A DNA stretch of 6,213 nt from Candidatus Omnitrophota bacterium (GTDB lineage: Bacteria; Omnitrophota; Gorgyraeia; JAFGHF01). This document shows, piece after piece, positions 5,770 through 6,213 of this stretch. Each line of letters begins with the position of its first letter. Positions within the stretch are counted from its first letter, which is position 1. The notes under the pieces were generated by a model that saw only the letters and a program-made list of their open reading frames with translations, made no database searches and was not told the DNA's origin. Made by a program: the position numbers and the translations under genes. Location: positions 1-6,213 of the forward strand of contig JAMXCY010000067.1 in the NCBI GenBank assembly GCA_024543015.1. The letters are read 5' to 3'.

Positions 5770-6213
5770 TTAGTATTCAAAAACTGCTGCCCCTATGCTA
5801 TATCCTCCGCCAATGGCGGTCAAGCCAACTTTATCACCGCGCTTTAGGTTTACCTCGCCTGCTTCACCACGCACAGCCATATCTAGACTTATTGCTACTG
5901 AAGCCCCGGAAGTATTACCGATCACATCAATAACCCGACAAACTTTTCTCTTAGGAATCTTTAATTTTTCAATCAGGCCGTAGGTAATCCGGAGGTTGGC
6001 CTGGTGGGGGATAATTACATCTAACTCTTTAAGTTCATAGGGGCTCTGCTCCAGAGCCTTGAGCAAAGCCTTGGCCATCCCGTTTACCGCTTTCCTTAAA
6101 ACTTGAGGACCACCGGGCATATGCAGTGTGCGGCGCGGAACAAATTCTGTTGTTTCTGTCTTGGTTACTTCTTCCGGGCAAGTAGTGTTTACATTTTGAC
6201 TTGCAAAATGCAA
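5770..6213 (-). CDS. fabH: 3-oxoacyl-ACP synthase III (KAS III), C-terminal part (runs off right edge)
   Basis: KAS III joins an acyl-CoA, usually acetyl-CoA, to malonyl-ACP to begin fatty acid synthesis in the cytoplasm. The visible 147 codons cover the C-terminal half. They include the catalytic histidine in IIPHQANLRI (His70 of the fragment) and the catalytic asparagine in VIGNTSGASVAI (Asn100). The two are 30 residues apart, as in E. coli FabH (His244/Asn274). The fragment ends with GLTAIGGGYSIGAAVFEY. The active-site cysteine would lie beyond the edge. The segment before the His domain reads HMPGGPQVLRKAV where typical FabH has M-x-G-x-x-VFK-x-A, so a diverged paralogue with another substrate is possible. 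The frame is open to the window edge; the first visible codon (TTG) should not be taken as a start. apbE begins 15 bases downstream, suggesting one transcript. Confidence 0.9.
   Translation of the reverse strand: MHFASQNVNTTCPEEVTKTETTEFVPRRTLHMPGGPQVLRKAVNGMAKALLKALEQSPYELKELDVIIPHQANLRITYGLIEKLKIPKRKVCRVIDVIGNTSGASVAISLDMAVRGEAGEVNLKRGDKVGLTAIGGGYSIGAAVFEY

Noticed and set aside
5688..5983. Plus-strand ORFs of 81 and 62 residues
   Set aside because: They are antisense to the start of apbE and the end of the fabH-like gene, both well supported by motifs.

Overview
All recognisable genes in this window lie on the minus strand, so transcription runs from high to low coordinates. In that order the window holds: the 3' part of a 3-oxoacyl-ACP synthase III (fabH-like, cut by the right edge); an ApbE-type flavin transferase lipoprotein; the two subunits of an NfnAB-type NADH-dependent ferredoxin:NADP+ oxidoreductase (annotated in many genomes as a sulfide dehydrogenase/dihydroorotate-dehydrogenase-like FAD/NAD protein plus 'homotetrameric glutamate synthase'); an elongator tRNA-Met(CAT); two small membrane proteins that I do not recognise; a short-form tilS; and the 5' part of ftsH (cut by the left edge).

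The genes are packed very tightly. apbE-nfnA and nfnA-nfnB overlap by 4 bases (ATGA), the last 10 bases of nfnB lie inside the tRNA gene, and other gaps are 6-15 bases. The only larger gap is 47 bases before ftsH. It carries a good sigma70-type promoter whose -35 box overlaps the tilS stop codon. I see no rho-independent terminator, so fabH to tilS may be one long transcript, with ftsH read from its own promoter and possibly by read-through.

Functionally, ApbE attaches FMN covalently to exported or membrane redox proteins such as Rnf/Nqr subunits, and NfnAB links NADH, NADPH and ferredoxin pools by flavin-based electron bifurcation. Together they suggest an anaerobe with ferredoxin-based energy metabolism; no Rnf genes are visible here. 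tilS next to ftsH is a common bacterial arrangement. The lipoprotein signal, the modest GC content and the mix of families fit an uncultured anaerobic bacterium, possibly a candidate phylum such as Omnitrophota. That placement is only an impression, not something the sequence proves.

I did not find a new multi-gene defence or mobile system. The most unusual points are the nfnB/tRNA-Met overlap with a third gene starting 9 bases after the tRNA CCA, a 14-bp tandem repeat forming an interdomain linker in NfnB, a cysteine in the FtsH Walker A motif, and the pair of unknown membrane proteins before tilS.
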